Positions 40,519 through 48,456 are shown, counted from the first letter of the stretch. The stretch: 54,424 nt of DNA from an uncultured Anaerolineales bacterium (GCA_937135955.1 CAKZOB010000083.1:1-54424), one strand, 5' to 3'. Notes: generated from the letters alone by a model not told the origin. Translations and numbers: made by a program.

Positions 40519-40860
40519 ATGTCGTGTGTGTTTTGCCGGATTGCCTCCCGGCAGGCTCCAGCAACCATCATCTATGAGGACGAGCAGGCTGTCGCCTTTC
40601 GCGACATCGCGCCGCAGGCTCCCGTGCATATCCTGATCATTCCTCGCGAACACATCTCCGGCCCGCTGGATGTGTCTGAGGACAGAGAAGAATTGATCGG
40701 GCATCTGGTCGCGGTGGCGGCAAAGGTGGCGCGGCAGGAAGGGCTGGCAGCAGACGGTTACCGCCTGGTCCTGAATCAGGGGCGCAATGGCGGGCAGTCG
40801 GTGTTTCACCTGCACATGCATCTACTGGGGGGACGGCGTATGACCTGGCCGCCCGGCTAG
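40519..40860 (+). CDS. HIT family hydrolase (HinT-like)
   Basis: The 113 residues carry CVFCRIASRQAPATIIYEDE at the start, PQAPVHILIIPREHI in the middle, and the histidine triad SVFHLHMHLLGGRRMTWPPG at the end. HinT proteins hydrolyse aminoacyl-AMP and related nucleotide phosphoramidates. Cys3 and Cys6 recall the zinc-binding CxxC of many bacterial HIT proteins. AGGGGGAAAGG precedes the ATG, nine bases after mtaB, so they share a transcript. Confidence 0.95.
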   Translation: MSCVFCRIASRQAPATIIYEDEQAVAFRDIAPQAPVHILIIPREHISGPLDVSEDREELIGHLVAVAAKVARQEGLAADGYRLVLNQGRNGGQSVFHLHMHLLGGRRMTWPPG

Positions 40861-40875
40861 GCAAACCGGCGCAGG

Positions 40876-41060
40876 GGTGCGCACAAAATGTGTCGGGCAG
40901 TTTGCTGCAGTTTGCTACCCCCTCACCCCTAAATTCCCTCTCCCTCGCGACTGCGCCGCGGGCGAGGGGGCGTATCTGCGCGTGCCCCTTCGACCGCCGC
41001 GCGGGAGTGGGATCAGGGCCACCGGGTGGAGCGAAGCCGCTGACAACCGTTGCACACACC
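40876..41060. repeat. Intergenic repeat with imperfect terminal inverted repeats (GGTGCGTGCAAA family)
   Basis: The left end GGTGCGCACAAAATGTGTCG matches, imperfectly, the reverse complement of the right end (GGTGTGTGCAACGGTTGTCA). The middle has CCCCTCACCCC and CCCTCGCGACTGCGCCGCGGGCGAGGG-like pairing segments. It occupies most of the HIT-yqeY gap and stops just before the yqeY promoter. Confidence 0.68.
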
Positions 41061-41086
41061 GGGTGCAGCGCCGACGCAACGCGCGG

Positions 41087-41116
41087 TTGGCATCTTGGGA
41101 GCAGGGTAGCTATAAT
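41087..41116 (+). promoter_or_regulatory. Promoter of the yqeY-like gene
   Basis: TTGGCA (41087-41092), 18 bases, TATAAT (41111-41116), with about 33 bases from the start point to the ATG at 41156. Confidence 0.8.
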
Positions 41117-41155
41117 GCGTGACGGTTCGCGAAGCAGACGGCATTGGGGGGCCTG

Positions 41156-41599
41156 ATGCATCCCAAAGAACGGATTCAAAACGATCTGAAAGAGGCCATG
41201 CGTGCGGGCGACACGCGCCGACGCGAGGTGCTGCGTCTGCTGATGGCAGCTTTCAAGCAGGTGGAAGTTGACCGACAGATCGAGTTGACCGAGGCTGACG
41301 CTCTGGGAGTGCTGATGGGCGAAGCCAAGAAGCGCCGTGAGGCCATTGCCGAGATGTCGGCAGCGGGCAGAGCGGAGCTGGTCGCCCAGGAGCAGTACGA
41401 GCTAGAGGTCATCGAGTCCTACCTGCCCCGCCAACTGGATCGCGCCGAGCTGGAAGCCCTGGCCCGTGAGGTCATTGCTCAGGTGGGGGCCAAGTCCGCC
41501 AAGGACATGGGCCTGGTGATGAAGGAGTTGATGGCGCGGGTCAAAGGCCAGGCAGATGGCAAGGTGGTGAATGCCATCGTGCGCGAACTGCTGGGCTAG
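41156..41599 (+). CDS. GatB/YqeY domain protein
   Basis: The 147 residues match the small stand-alone YqeY family, related to the tail of the GatB amidotransferase subunit: RIQNDLKEAMRAGDTRRREV at the start, KKRREAIAEMSAAGRAEL, LEVIESYLPRQLDRAELEAL, GAKSAKDMGLVMKELMARVK and DGKVVNAIVRELLG at the end. The family is thought to interact with tRNA or aid transamidation, but the role is unproved. ATG 41156 is preferred over the in-frame TTG at 41144 because a G-run stands just before it. Confidence 0.92.
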   Translation: MHPKERIQNDLKEAMRAGDTRRREVLRLLMAAFKQVEVDRQIELTEADALGVLMGEAKKRREAIAEMSAAGRAELVAQEQYELEVIESYLPRQLDRAELEALAREVIAQVGAKSAKDMGLVMKELMARVKGQADGKVVNAIVRELLG

Positions 41600-41664
41600 A
41601 ATGCGCGACTGAGCGCTCGAGTCGAACTCTGCCAGCCGGGGCCAGCGATAACTCATGTGGAAGG

Positions 41665-41688
41665 AGCGGGCGCTGCGGCGCTCGCTTT
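41665..41688 (+). terminator. GC-rich hairpin, possible terminator between yqeY and pgpH
   Basis: AGCGGGCGC (41665-41673) pairs with GCGCTCGCT (41678-41686) around TGCG, followed by only TT. The stem is strong but the T-run is weak, so partial readthrough into pgpH is likely. Confidence 0.4.
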
Positions 41689-41706
41689 GGTTGAACGGGC
41701 GCGGGG

Positions 41707-44085
41707 ATGCAGGCAACCGAAAAGCAGGCGTCACCTAACGGGGCAGAGACCCTGCAAACCACGTTGCGGACGAGCGCCTATGGGTTGTTCGTAGCAGCGT
41801 TTGTGCTGGTCGGCGCGGTGATCCTGGCCTCGAATGTACTGTTCCCATCCGACAAGGCAGTGGCGTTGCAGGTGGGGGAAGTTGCTCCGCACGATATTCT
41901 GGCTCCGCGCAGCCTGAAGTACGAGAGCGAAGTACTGACAGAAGCCAAGCGCAACGCTGCAATCGCTGCTGTGCGCCCCATTTACGATCCCCCCGATCCG
42001 GCGGTGCGCAATGAACAGGTGCAGCGGGCGCGGCACATTCTTGATTTCATCGAGAATGTGCGTTACGACGACTTTGCCACGGAGGAACAGAAAGCTGCAG
42101 ATATTGCTGCCATCACCGATCTGCATCTCGCTCCAGGAACTATCGAGGCTCTGCTGGCAATAGACGATCCTGACCGCTGGCGAGACATTGATGCGCAGGT
42201 GGTGCGCCTGTTGGAGCGTGTGCTGAGCGGAGAGGTGCGCCAGGATGATATTCCGGCCCGGCGTGAGGACCTGCCTAATCTCATTAGCGCCACTTACAGC
42301 GAAGCCGAAGTCCAGGTGATAACCGGCATCGTCGGCGATTTGATCCGCCCCAACACCTTCTATAACGAAGAACTGACGCGGAAAGCTCAGTTGGAGGCGG
42401 CGGAAAATGTGCCCGCTGAGACCCGCTCCTTCGTGCGAGGACAGGTGATCATTCGCGCAGGGGAGATCGCATCAGCCGCCCATATCGAGGCTCTGGAACA
42501 GTTTGGTCTGTTGCAGCCCGCCCGGCGCAAACTCGAACGATTTGCCGGGGCGCTGCTGACCATGCTGTTCCTGACCACAGTGTTGTGGCTCTACCTGCGC
42601 AAATTCGACGCCAAGGTCTTGCGCGATCCGCCGTTTTTCATGGTGCTGGGTGTGACGTTCCTGTTGTTTCTCGGAAGTGTGCGCGTGCTGAGTGTAGAGG
42701 ATCGGGTGCAATACTATGTCTTCCCGGCATCAGCGCTGGCCCTGCTCGTCGCTACGCTGGTGGGGCCGCAGTTCGCCATTGTCGCCAACATGCTTTTCGC
42801 CGGAACGGCAGGGCTGGTGATGGGCAGTTCGCTGGAATTTGCCATTCTCATTGGTCTGACCGGCACTCTCGGAGTCCTGAGCCTGGACCGGACAGAGCGA
42901 TTGAATGCGTACTTTGTGGCGGGGTTGGTGATTTGTGGGACAGCTATCGGCGTGGCGGCGCTCTTTGCGCTGCAGACCGAAGGGTCACCTGACCTGGTCG
43001 TGGTGCTGTCACAGATGGTTGGCGCAGTGGTAAATGGCTTATTGTCGGCGGCGGTTGGCCTGGTTGGCCTCTACGTCATCAGCCATGCGCTGAACATCCC
43101 CACCAGCCTGAAGCTCGTCGAGCTAATGCAGCCGAATCATGCGCTGCTGCAACGTCTGTTGCGGGAAGCTCCGGGTACGTATCAGCACAGTCTGCAGGTG
43201 GCCAACCTGGCTGAGCTTGGTGCACAGCGGGTGAACGCAGATGCGTCATTGGTGCGCGTGGCGGCCATGTATCACGACGTGGGAAAGATACTCAACCCAC
43301 ATTTCTTCATCGAGAATCAGGCGGATGGGATTAATCCCCATGACATGCTGGACGATCCGGCTCAGAGCGCCAAGATCATCATCGGTCACGTGAGCGAGGG
43401 GCTACGCCTTGCTCGCCAGTATCGGCTACCAGTGCGTCTGCGGGATTTCATTGCGGAGCATCATGGGACAACGCGGGTCGCTTTCTTCCTGCACAAGGCC
43501 CAGGAGGCGGCGAGTGATCCGGCCAAAGTAGACCTGGCGGCATATACTTATCCTGGCCCGCGCCCACGTTCGCGCGAGACGGCGATCTTGATGCTGGCAG
43601 ATGGTTGCGAAAGCAGTGTGCGGGCACGCCGTCCGCAGTCCAAAGAGGACATCCGCGAGGTCATTGATTTCATCTTCGAAGAGCGTTTACGCGACGGACA
43701 GCTCGACGACAGCGGTTTGACGCTCAATGACCTGCGTATGCTGCGCGATACGTTCCTGACTGCCCTACAGGGGATATTTCATCCTCGCATCGCCTATCCT
43801 GGGACGCCGTCGCAGGCAGCCGTGCCCACAGAGAGAGTCCTAGTTGACAAGGGGGAAAAGACACCAACGGCTACTCTGGAGGCCGTCAAGGAGGAAACCG
43901 CGCTGGCTATCCCTGCGACGGATGGGCAGAAAGAGCGATCTCCAGGTGACAGAAGCAAGACTGATGGGCAACCTGGAGCGCGGCGGAAAACGACGCCCCA
44001 CGTATCCGGACGCACTGATGGTTCAGCCTCCGTTGGCCAGGAAAGACCGGCAGAAAGCGCCCGCGATGCCTCAGTACGAGATTAA
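41707..44085 (+). CDS. pgpH: 7TM-HD phosphohydrolase PgpH (cyclic-di-AMP phosphodiesterase type)
   Basis: PgpH-type proteins hydrolyse cyclic di-AMP. The 792 residues have an N-terminal membrane helix, an outside 7TMR-HDED domain (about 45-275, with VGEVAPHDILAPRSLKYESE), about seven membrane segments (280-465), and a cytoplasmic HD domain: APGTYQHSLQVANLAELGAQ, MYHDVGKILNPHFFIENQ near 522, IIGHVSEGLRLARQYRLP, and IAEHHGTTRVAFF. A roughly 95-residue polar, disordered tail follows. Its last 20 bases overlap ybeY. pgpH-ybeY adjacency is conserved in many Firmicutes. Confidence 0.93.
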   Translation: MQATEKQASPNGAETLQTTLRTSAYGLFVAAFVLVGAVILASNVLFPSDKAVALQVGEVAPHDILAPRSLKYESEVLTEAKRNAAIAAVRPIYDPPDPAVRNEQVQRARHILDFIENVRYDDFATEEQKAADIAAITDLHLAPGTIEALLAIDDPDRWRDIDAQVVRLLERVLSGEVRQDDIPARREDLPNLISATYSEAEVQVITGIVGDLIRPNTFYNEELTRKAQLEAAENVPAETRSFVRGQVIIRAGEIASAAHIEALEQFGLLQPARRKLERFAGALLTMLFLTTVLWLYLRKFDAKVLRDPPFFMVLGVTFLLFLGSVRVLSVEDRVQYYVFPASALALLVATLVGPQFAIVANMLFAGTAGLVMGSSLEFAILIGLTGTLGVLSLDRTERLNAYFVAGLVICGTAIGVAALFALQTEGSPDLVVVLSQMVGAVVNGLLSAAVGLVGLYVISHALNIPTSLKLVELMQPNHALLQRLLREAPGTYQHSLQVANLAELGAQRVNADASLVRVAAMYHDVGKILNPHFFIENQADGINPHDMLDDPAQSAKIIIGHVSEGLRLARQYRLPVRLRDFIAEHHGTTRVAFFLHKAQEAASDPAKVDLAAYTYPGPRPRSRETAILMLADGCESSVRARRPQSKEDIREVIDFIFEERLRDGQLDDSGLTLNDLRMLRDTFLTALQGIFHPRIAYPGTPSQAAVPTERVLVDKGEKTPTATLEAVKEETALAIPATDGQKERSPGDRSKTDGQPGARRKTTPHVSGRTDGSASVGQERPAESARDASVRD

Positions 44086-44578
44086 CGTGATCCAGCAAGT
44101 GCCGTTGGGCAATGTGTCATCGGTGGGAAGGCTCATTGCAGCGAGTAGCGCAGTGCTGGAGCGTCACGGTTTGCCTGAAGGGGCGGGAATCAGCATCGTC
44201 ATCACGGATGATGAGACAGTGCGCCGCCTCAATCGCCAGTATCGGCAGGTGGATGCGCCCACCGACGTGTTGTCGTTTCCCGCTGAGGATGAAGGGCCTG
44301 GCACACTGGACGAACCGCCCTATCTGGGCGACCTGATCGTGGCCTTGCCGACTGTTGAACGGCAGGCACAGAACGAAGGACACACCGCAGAAGACGAACT
44401 GCTGCTGGCGGTGGTGCACGGGAGCCTGCACCTGGTGGGATATGATCACGATACGCCGGAACATCAGGCGGCGATGTGGGCAGTTCAGGAAGAGCTACTG
44501 CGTTCGCTAGGGGTAGCGATTACTGTGCCACTGTTCGATTTTCCGCCGGACGACGACCGGTCAGGGCCGGCGGGCTAG
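44066..44578 (+). CDS. ybeY: Endoribonuclease YbeY (rRNA maturation factor)
   Basis: YbeY is a zinc-dependent RNase needed for 16S rRNA 3' maturation and ribosome quality control. From ATG 44066 it has 170 residues: ISIVITDDETVRRLNRQYRQ, DAPTDVLSFPAEDE, YLGDLIVALPTVERQAQNEG, and the metal motif H-x3-H-x5-H in VVHGSLHLVGYDHDTPEHQ (His118, His122, His128). A reading from 43844 would overlap the pgpH tail and is basic and unlike the family, so it is rejected. The overlap suggests coupled translation. Confidence 0.93.
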   Translation: MPQYEINVIQQVPLGNVSSVGRLIAASSAVLERHGLPEGAGISIVITDDETVRRLNRQYRQVDAPTDVLSFPAEDEGPGTLDEPPYLGDLIVALPTVERQAQNEGHTAEDELLLAVVHGSLHLVGYDHDTPEHQAAMWAVQEELLRSLGVAITVPLFDFPPDDDRSGPAG

Positions 44579-44613
44579 GGTTTCCTGGCAACTGTCGAAA
44601 GGGGTGAGGGACT

Positions 44614-45657
44614 GTGCGCTACTATCGGCAGTCGCGCTTGCGATCCAGTCGCGGCCATGTGCGGATGAGTTCAACTCCGCCCTGGGCTACATATGGGATA
44701 TGGGCCGTGGTGGCAGTGATCGCGCTGATCGTCATCGTGGCGCTGATCACGCAGGTCATCGCACGAGATTCCGACGGAGATAAGACAGACTGGCACAACC
44801 GTACCTGGCTTGAATTCCAATGGGTGAACGGGCCGGTGAATCCGGATGGTGTCGCTGGTCTGGCCAAACGTCTGTCCGAGAATCATATTGATCGCGTGTA
44901 TGTCGAAGGCGCGGCGTGGTTGTCCGACGGTTCCTTACTCTACGGGGAGTATGGCAAAGAGTTTGCCGAGGCTCTGCATCAGGCCTATCCGAAAGTGCAA
45001 GTTTTGCTGTGGCTGCGCATGACCGGCGACGAGATCGCCGAAGCTGAACGCCGCGATAGGGCGGTCGAACTGGCGCGGACCAGCGTGCGGCAATGGGGTT
45101 TTGACGGGGTGCAGCTCAATGGCTTTGCAGTGGTCAGCGGGAGCGATTCATACGTTACACTTCTGCGGGCGTTGCGCGAAGCGATCGGGGATGAAGCACT
45201 GCTTTCGGCAACGGTACCGCCGGATCGCATTCCCGCTGATCCGGACGTACCGGTCGGCACCACAGTTGCGCCCGAACTCACCTGGGAAGTGGGTTATAAG
45301 CAGCGGATCGGTCTGCTGAGCCTGGACGAAGTGGTGGTGATGGCCCATGCCAGTGGGTTGAGCAATCCGGTCGAATACGAGACCTGGGTTGCCTATCAGG
45401 TAGAGAGTTACACGGATGCTCTGGCCGAACTAGAGCGTCCCCCTGAGATTATCATAGCCCTGCCGACCTATGATGCTGCGCCAGAGCATGACCCGCAGGT
45501 AGAAGATGTCCGGTCGGCTGCGCGTGGCGTGAAAGCTGGCATTCAGCGGGCAGGCAAGATGGCTCGCCTAGTGAAAGGGGTCGGTCTGTACGAGTATAAG
45601 ACCACCGATTCGCTGGAATGGCAGCTTTTCGCCGAGAATTGGCTGGACAAGCGCTGA
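44614..45657 (+). CDS. Membrane-anchored GH18-like TIM-barrel protein of unknown function
   Basis: The 347 residues start at GTG 44614 with GGGGTGAGGGA upstream. A basic tail leads into one membrane helix (IWAVVAVIALIVIVALITQV), so the rest is outside. The fold resembles glycoside hydrolase family 18: VLLWLRMTGDE, the strand WGFDGVQLNGFAV where chitinases have GFDGIDIDWE, LLSATVPPDRIP, DEVVVMAHASGLSNP, and IIIALPTYDAAPEHDP. The acidic DxxDxDxE residues are absent, so it may bind rather than cut glycans. It follows ybeY by 35 bases and ends in a strong terminator. Confidence 0.65.
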   Translation: MRYYRQSRLRSSRGHVRMSSTPPWATYGIWAVVAVIALIVIVALITQVIARDSDGDKTDWHNRTWLEFQWVNGPVNPDGVAGLAKRLSENHIDRVYVEGAAWLSDGSLLYGEYGKEFAEALHQAYPKVQVLLWLRMTGDEIAEAERRDRAVELARTSVRQWGFDGVQLNGFAVVSGSDSYVTLLRALREAIGDEALLSATVPPDRIPADPDVPVGTTVAPELTWEVGYKQRIGLLSLDEVVVMAHASGLSNPVEYETWVAYQVESYTDALAELERPPEIIIALPTYDAAPEHDPQVEDVRSAARGVKAGIQRAGKMARLVKGVGLYEYKTTDSLEWQLFAENWLDKR

Positions 45658-45687
45658 ATGTGAACTGAGAGCAGCTCCGGCTATGAG

Positions 45688-45724
45688 CGCGAGGAGGCAC
45701 GGGCTTTCCTCGCGTTTTCTTTTC
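45688..45724 (+). terminator. Terminator after the GH18-like gene
   Basis: CGCGAGGA (45688-45695) pairs perfectly with TCCTCGCG (45707-45714) and is followed by TTTTCTTTTC. Confidence 0.9.
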
Positions 45725-45856
45725 GTTGGGTGGGTTGACTGTGCCGCGCGGCGAGAAGTCATGGCATTTGGCGTGCCAGGAAGTGCTGAGTGGCGGTTCT
45801 GGCGAGTTGGTAACCTCGCTTATACTCGATCGTAACAGGGCCAAGCGGGGTTGCAT

Positions 45857-45884
45857 TTGTTCTATCGCGATGCCCGTCTATAGT
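45857..45884 (+). promoter_or_regulatory. Possible promoter of the response-regulator gene
   Basis: TTGTTC (45857-45862), 16 bases, TATAGT (45879-45884), about 30 bases before the ATG at 45919. Confidence 0.45.
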
Positions 45885-45918
45885 CTATCTGGATCAGTTT
45901 CAATGTGAGGCCTGAACT

Positions 45919-46599
45919 ATGGAAGGCGCGCTCAGTCCGATCAGGGTGTTACTTGTTGACGCAAACCCTCTGTTTCGCAGTGGAATCGCCCGGCTACTGG
46001 ACGGCCAGCCGGATATGATGGTCGTTGGCGAGACGGGCGACTGCCTGGAGGCAATCCGACTTGCGAAGGATACGGATGCCAACCTGATATTGCTGGATAT
46101 CGAGGTCAATGAATGTGATGGGCCCACACTTGTGCGCACAATCAAGGGGCAGCTCCCCGGCTGTCGTGTGGTGGTGTTGACCAACGACGTTGATCCAGAC
46201 ACTGTTCTGGGTTGTGTACTGGCCGGAGCGGAGGGCTATTTGCCAAAGAGCATCATGCCGGACGAGCTGTTCGCGCGGATACGTGGGCTGACTCATGGTG
46301 AGGCAGCGTTAACGCTTTCTTTGGCGGCGGTGTTGTTGCAGCGGCTAAGCCAGAGTCACTGCACACTGTGCCTGCGAGCGTCGCCTAACCCCAAGCTGAC
46401 GCCGCGCGAATGCGAGGTGCTGGGGCTGGTGGCGCGAGGCATGACTAACAAGCGCATTGGGGCGCTGCTCAGCATCTCCGAAAACACAGTTCGCAACCAT
46501 CTGTGCAGTATCTATCAGAAGCTCAACCTGGAAAACCGCCTGCAAGTGGCTGTCTATAGCGTGACGCATGGGCTGGTAGATTTCGATACCCTCGCGTGA
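45919..46599 (+). CDS. NarL/LuxR-family response regulator
   Basis: The 226 residues combine a receiver domain (IRVLLVDANPLFRSGIARLL, phosphoacceptor Asp60 in LILLDIEVNE, Thr88, Lys110 in GYLPKSIMP) and a C-terminal LuxR-type helix-turn-helix (LTPRECEVLGLVARGMTNKR, then GALLSISENTVRNHLCSIYQ). The linker contains HCTLC (147-151), a CxxC pair not expected in this family. No kinase gene is near. It lies just upstream of the hdr-mvh operon, whose leader has an inverted repeat suited to a dimeric regulator, so it is a candidate regulator of the operon; this is inference. Confidence 0.9.
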   Translation: MEGALSPIRVLLVDANPLFRSGIARLLDGQPDMMVVGETGDCLEAIRLAKDTDANLILLDIEVNECDGPTLVRTIKGQLPGCRVVVLTNDVDPDTVLGCVLAGAEGYLPKSIMPDELFARIRGLTHGEAALTLSLAAVLLQRLSQSHCTLCLRASPNPKLTPRECEVLGLVARGMTNKRIGALLSISENTVRNHLCSIYQKLNLENRLQVAVYSVTHGLVDFDTLA

Positions 46600-46632
46600 T
46601 CCTGCGCTGAAGTCACCCCTAGCCCCCTAGTA

Positions 46633-46669
46633 CATACCGACTATACACTCGCCGCAACTAGTCGGTATG
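46633..46669. promoter_or_regulatory. Inverted repeat, candidate operator for the hdr-mvh operon
   Basis: CATACCGACTA (46633-46643) and TAGTCGGTATG (46659-46669) form perfect 11-base arms with a 15-base centre. The site would lie about 42-78 bases before the transcription start, where activators bind. It could also fold as an RNA hairpin at the end of the regulator transcript. Confidence 0.6.
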
Positions 46670-46695
46670 GCTGATAGTGTGTCGCTTTTTCCCCC

Positions 46696-46704
46696 TGCTA
46701 CAAT
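46696..46704 (+). promoter_or_regulatory. Extended -10 promoter of the hdr-mvh operon
   Basis: TGC directly before TACAAT (46699-46704). The -35 window reads AGTGTG and is poor, consistent with a promoter needing an activator bound at the inverted repeat upstream. Confidence 0.5.
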
Positions 46705-46924
46705 GACATTTGAGCGTATTGTGCTTCCGTACATCTGCGTAAGTAATGGCTTCACTTCATCGTGTAACGAACTGAAACGCAGAGAAAGGAAGATTTATAT
46801 CGGTATAGATTGAACCAGATTGTTTTCGTTGGTGGGGCCAGGGTACGTGCCTCTGAATGGATCATCTGAGGAGGACGCTCTGGCAGCACTAGTGGCTTCT
46901 TTAAGCTAAGGAGGTAGGCTCCCC

Positions 46925-47497
46925 TTGACAGCACCACAACGGCGCAACACTTTCTTTGATCGGGTGGTGGCTGCAACGCCAGGTGGAGAACTGCTGAGCA
47001 GGTGCCTTCAGTGTGGGTCTTGTGGTGGTTCGTGCCCGTCTGGGGCGGATATGGACCACACGCCACGTGCGCTCTTCGCCATGATCAGCGTGGGGCTGGA
47101 AGACGAGGTGCTGAGCAGCAACACCCCCTGGTATTGCGTGTCGTGCTATGCATGCACCACACGCTGCCCGCAGAATATCCCGATCACGGACATCATGTAC
47201 ACATTGAAGGAAATGGCCATCCGGGCCGGGCGCTACGATCACCCTCATGCAGCCAAGTTTTCCGAGACGTTTATCGGCTTCGTCGAGCAGCGAGGGCGTA
47301 GCTTCGAAGCGGGCCTGGCCACTCGCTATCACCTGTTCCACCACCCGCAACAGGTGATCAAGCTGGGCATCATGGGGGTGGGAATGCTACGACGTAACCG
47401 GCTGCCGCTGCGTCCCAAGTCGATTCGCCGGATCGATCAATTGCAGGCGATCCTGGCTGAGGCCAAAGCGCTGGCCGCCAAGGAGGTGGAAGCATGA
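46925..47497 (+). CDS. hdrC: Heterodisulfide reductase-like subunit HdrC
   Basis: HdrC is the small two-cluster ferredoxin subunit that passes electrons from HdrA to HdrB. The start is TTG 46925, set by a perfect AAGGAGGT eight bases upstream. The 190 residues carry two [4Fe-4S] motifs: Cys27, 30, 33 and 37 (RCLQCGSCGGSCPSG) and Cys71, 74, 77 and 81 (CVSCYACTTRCPQNIP), followed by a helical tail. No membrane segment is present, so the complex is soluble. Its stop overlaps the hdrB ATG by four bases. Confidence 0.94.
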   Translation: MTAPQRRNTFFDRVVAATPGGELLSRCLQCGSCGGSCPSGADMDHTPRALFAMISVGLEDEVLSSNTPWYCVSCYACTTRCPQNIPITDIMYTLKEMAIRAGRYDHPHAAKFSETFIGFVEQRGRSFEAGLATRYHLFHHPQQVIKLGIMGVGMLRRNRLPLRPKSIRRIDQLQAILAEAKALAAKEVEA

Positions 47498-48447
47498 CTG
47501 CTTCTCGCTATCCCTACTATCCGGGGTGTTCACTACAACACCGGTCACACGCTTACCAGCAGTCCACAGAGGCTATTGCACGGTCGCTGGGCTTCGAGCT
47601 GGCCGAGATTGACGACTGGAACTGCTGCGGCGCTACGGAGTATTTCTCGGTCAATCGTCTGCCTGCTTACGCGCTGGTTGCGCGCAATCTGGCGTTGGCT
47701 GCCGACCAGGGAGCAGAAGAGATCGTCGTTCCGTGCAGCGCGTGTTTCCTGAACCTGTACAAGACGGATAAGAACATGAAGCTGTATCCGGAACTTGGCA
47801 GCAAGGTCAACAAGGCGCTGGCGGCGGGAAATCTGCACTACGAGCCAGGGACGGTGAAAGTCCGCCACCTGTTGGAGATGATCCTGACCGATATCGGGAT
47901 TGATCGTCTCAAAGACCGTACCCGTCGCCCGCTTTATGGGCTGAAGCTGGCACCCTACTATGGCTGCCTGGTAGCTCGACCCGACAGTGTGTTTGACAGC
48001 ACCGAACAACCCACAGCGATGGACAGGATGCTGGAAGCGCTGGGGGCGCAGGTAGTGCCGTTCTCGCTGAAGACGTTCTGCTGCGGTGGACACATGACGC
48101 AGATCAGCGAGGAAACGGCGCTGGACATGATTCACCGCATTGTCAAGGGGGCGGCAGACAGCGGAGCCGATGCTCTCGTGACGCTGTGTCCCATGTGTCA
48201 GCTTAACCTGGACGTGTATCAGGATGCCGCCAATCACTACTTCGAGACCAACTACCAGGTGCCGGTGCTGTTCTTCACGCAGGTGATCGGCGTGGCGCTG
48301 GGCCTCTCGGCGAAAGAGCTGGGTTTTGGGCAGGAATTTGTGGATGCCCGCGTAGCGCTCAACAAGATTCAGGACGTGCCGCCGCCCAGGGCAACGCCAG
48401 CGCGACGATCGAAGAACGCGCTGCCCATGCCTGCCATGCCGGAATAG
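47494..48447 (+). CDS. hdrB: Heterodisulfide reductase-like subunit HdrB (two CCG domains)
   Basis: HdrB is the catalytic subunit that cleaves disulfides on two noncubane [4Fe-4S] clusters in methanogens. Both CCG motifs are complete: Cys12, Cys44-Cys45, Cys81 and Cys84 fit CX31CCX35CXXC exactly, and Cys158, Cys196-Cys197, Cys232 and Cys235 fit the same plan with 37 and 34 residue gaps. The 317 residues start MTASRYPYYPGCSLQHRSHA. In this bacterium, which should lack coenzymes M and B, the real disulfide or other acceptor is unknown. A Pro/Arg-rich tail of about 25 residues is unusual. Confidence 0.95.
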   Translation: MTASRYPYYPGCSLQHRSHAYQQSTEAIARSLGFELAEIDDWNCCGATEYFSVNRLPAYALVARNLALAADQGAEEIVVPCSACFLNLYKTDKNMKLYPELGSKVNKALAAGNLHYEPGTVKVRHLLEMILTDIGIDRLKDRTRRPLYGLKLAPYYGCLVARPDSVFDSTEQPTAMDRMLEALGAQVVPFSLKTFCCGGHMTQISEETALDMIHRIVKGAADSGADALVTLCPMCQLNLDVYQDAANHYFETNYQVPVLFFTQVIGVALGLSAKELGFGQEFVDARVALNKIQDVPPPRATPARRSKNALPMPAMPE

Positions 48448-48456
48448 GAGGAGGCC

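Larger units (their letters stand above)
46600..46924 (+). other. Leader/intergenic region of the hdr-mvh operon
   Basis: A 325-base gap holding, in order, an 11-base inverted repeat (46633-46669), an extended -10 promoter (46696-46704), about 210 bases of untranslated leader, and the AAGGAGGT ribosome site (46910-46917). A half-site-like TCGGTAT recurs near 46799. I see no known riboswitch. Confidence 0.6.

Noticed and set aside
43844-44065. N-terminal extension of YbeY
   Set aside because: It would overlap the pgpH tail by more than 200 bases, is highly basic, and is absent from the YbeY family. ATG 44066 gives the usual length.
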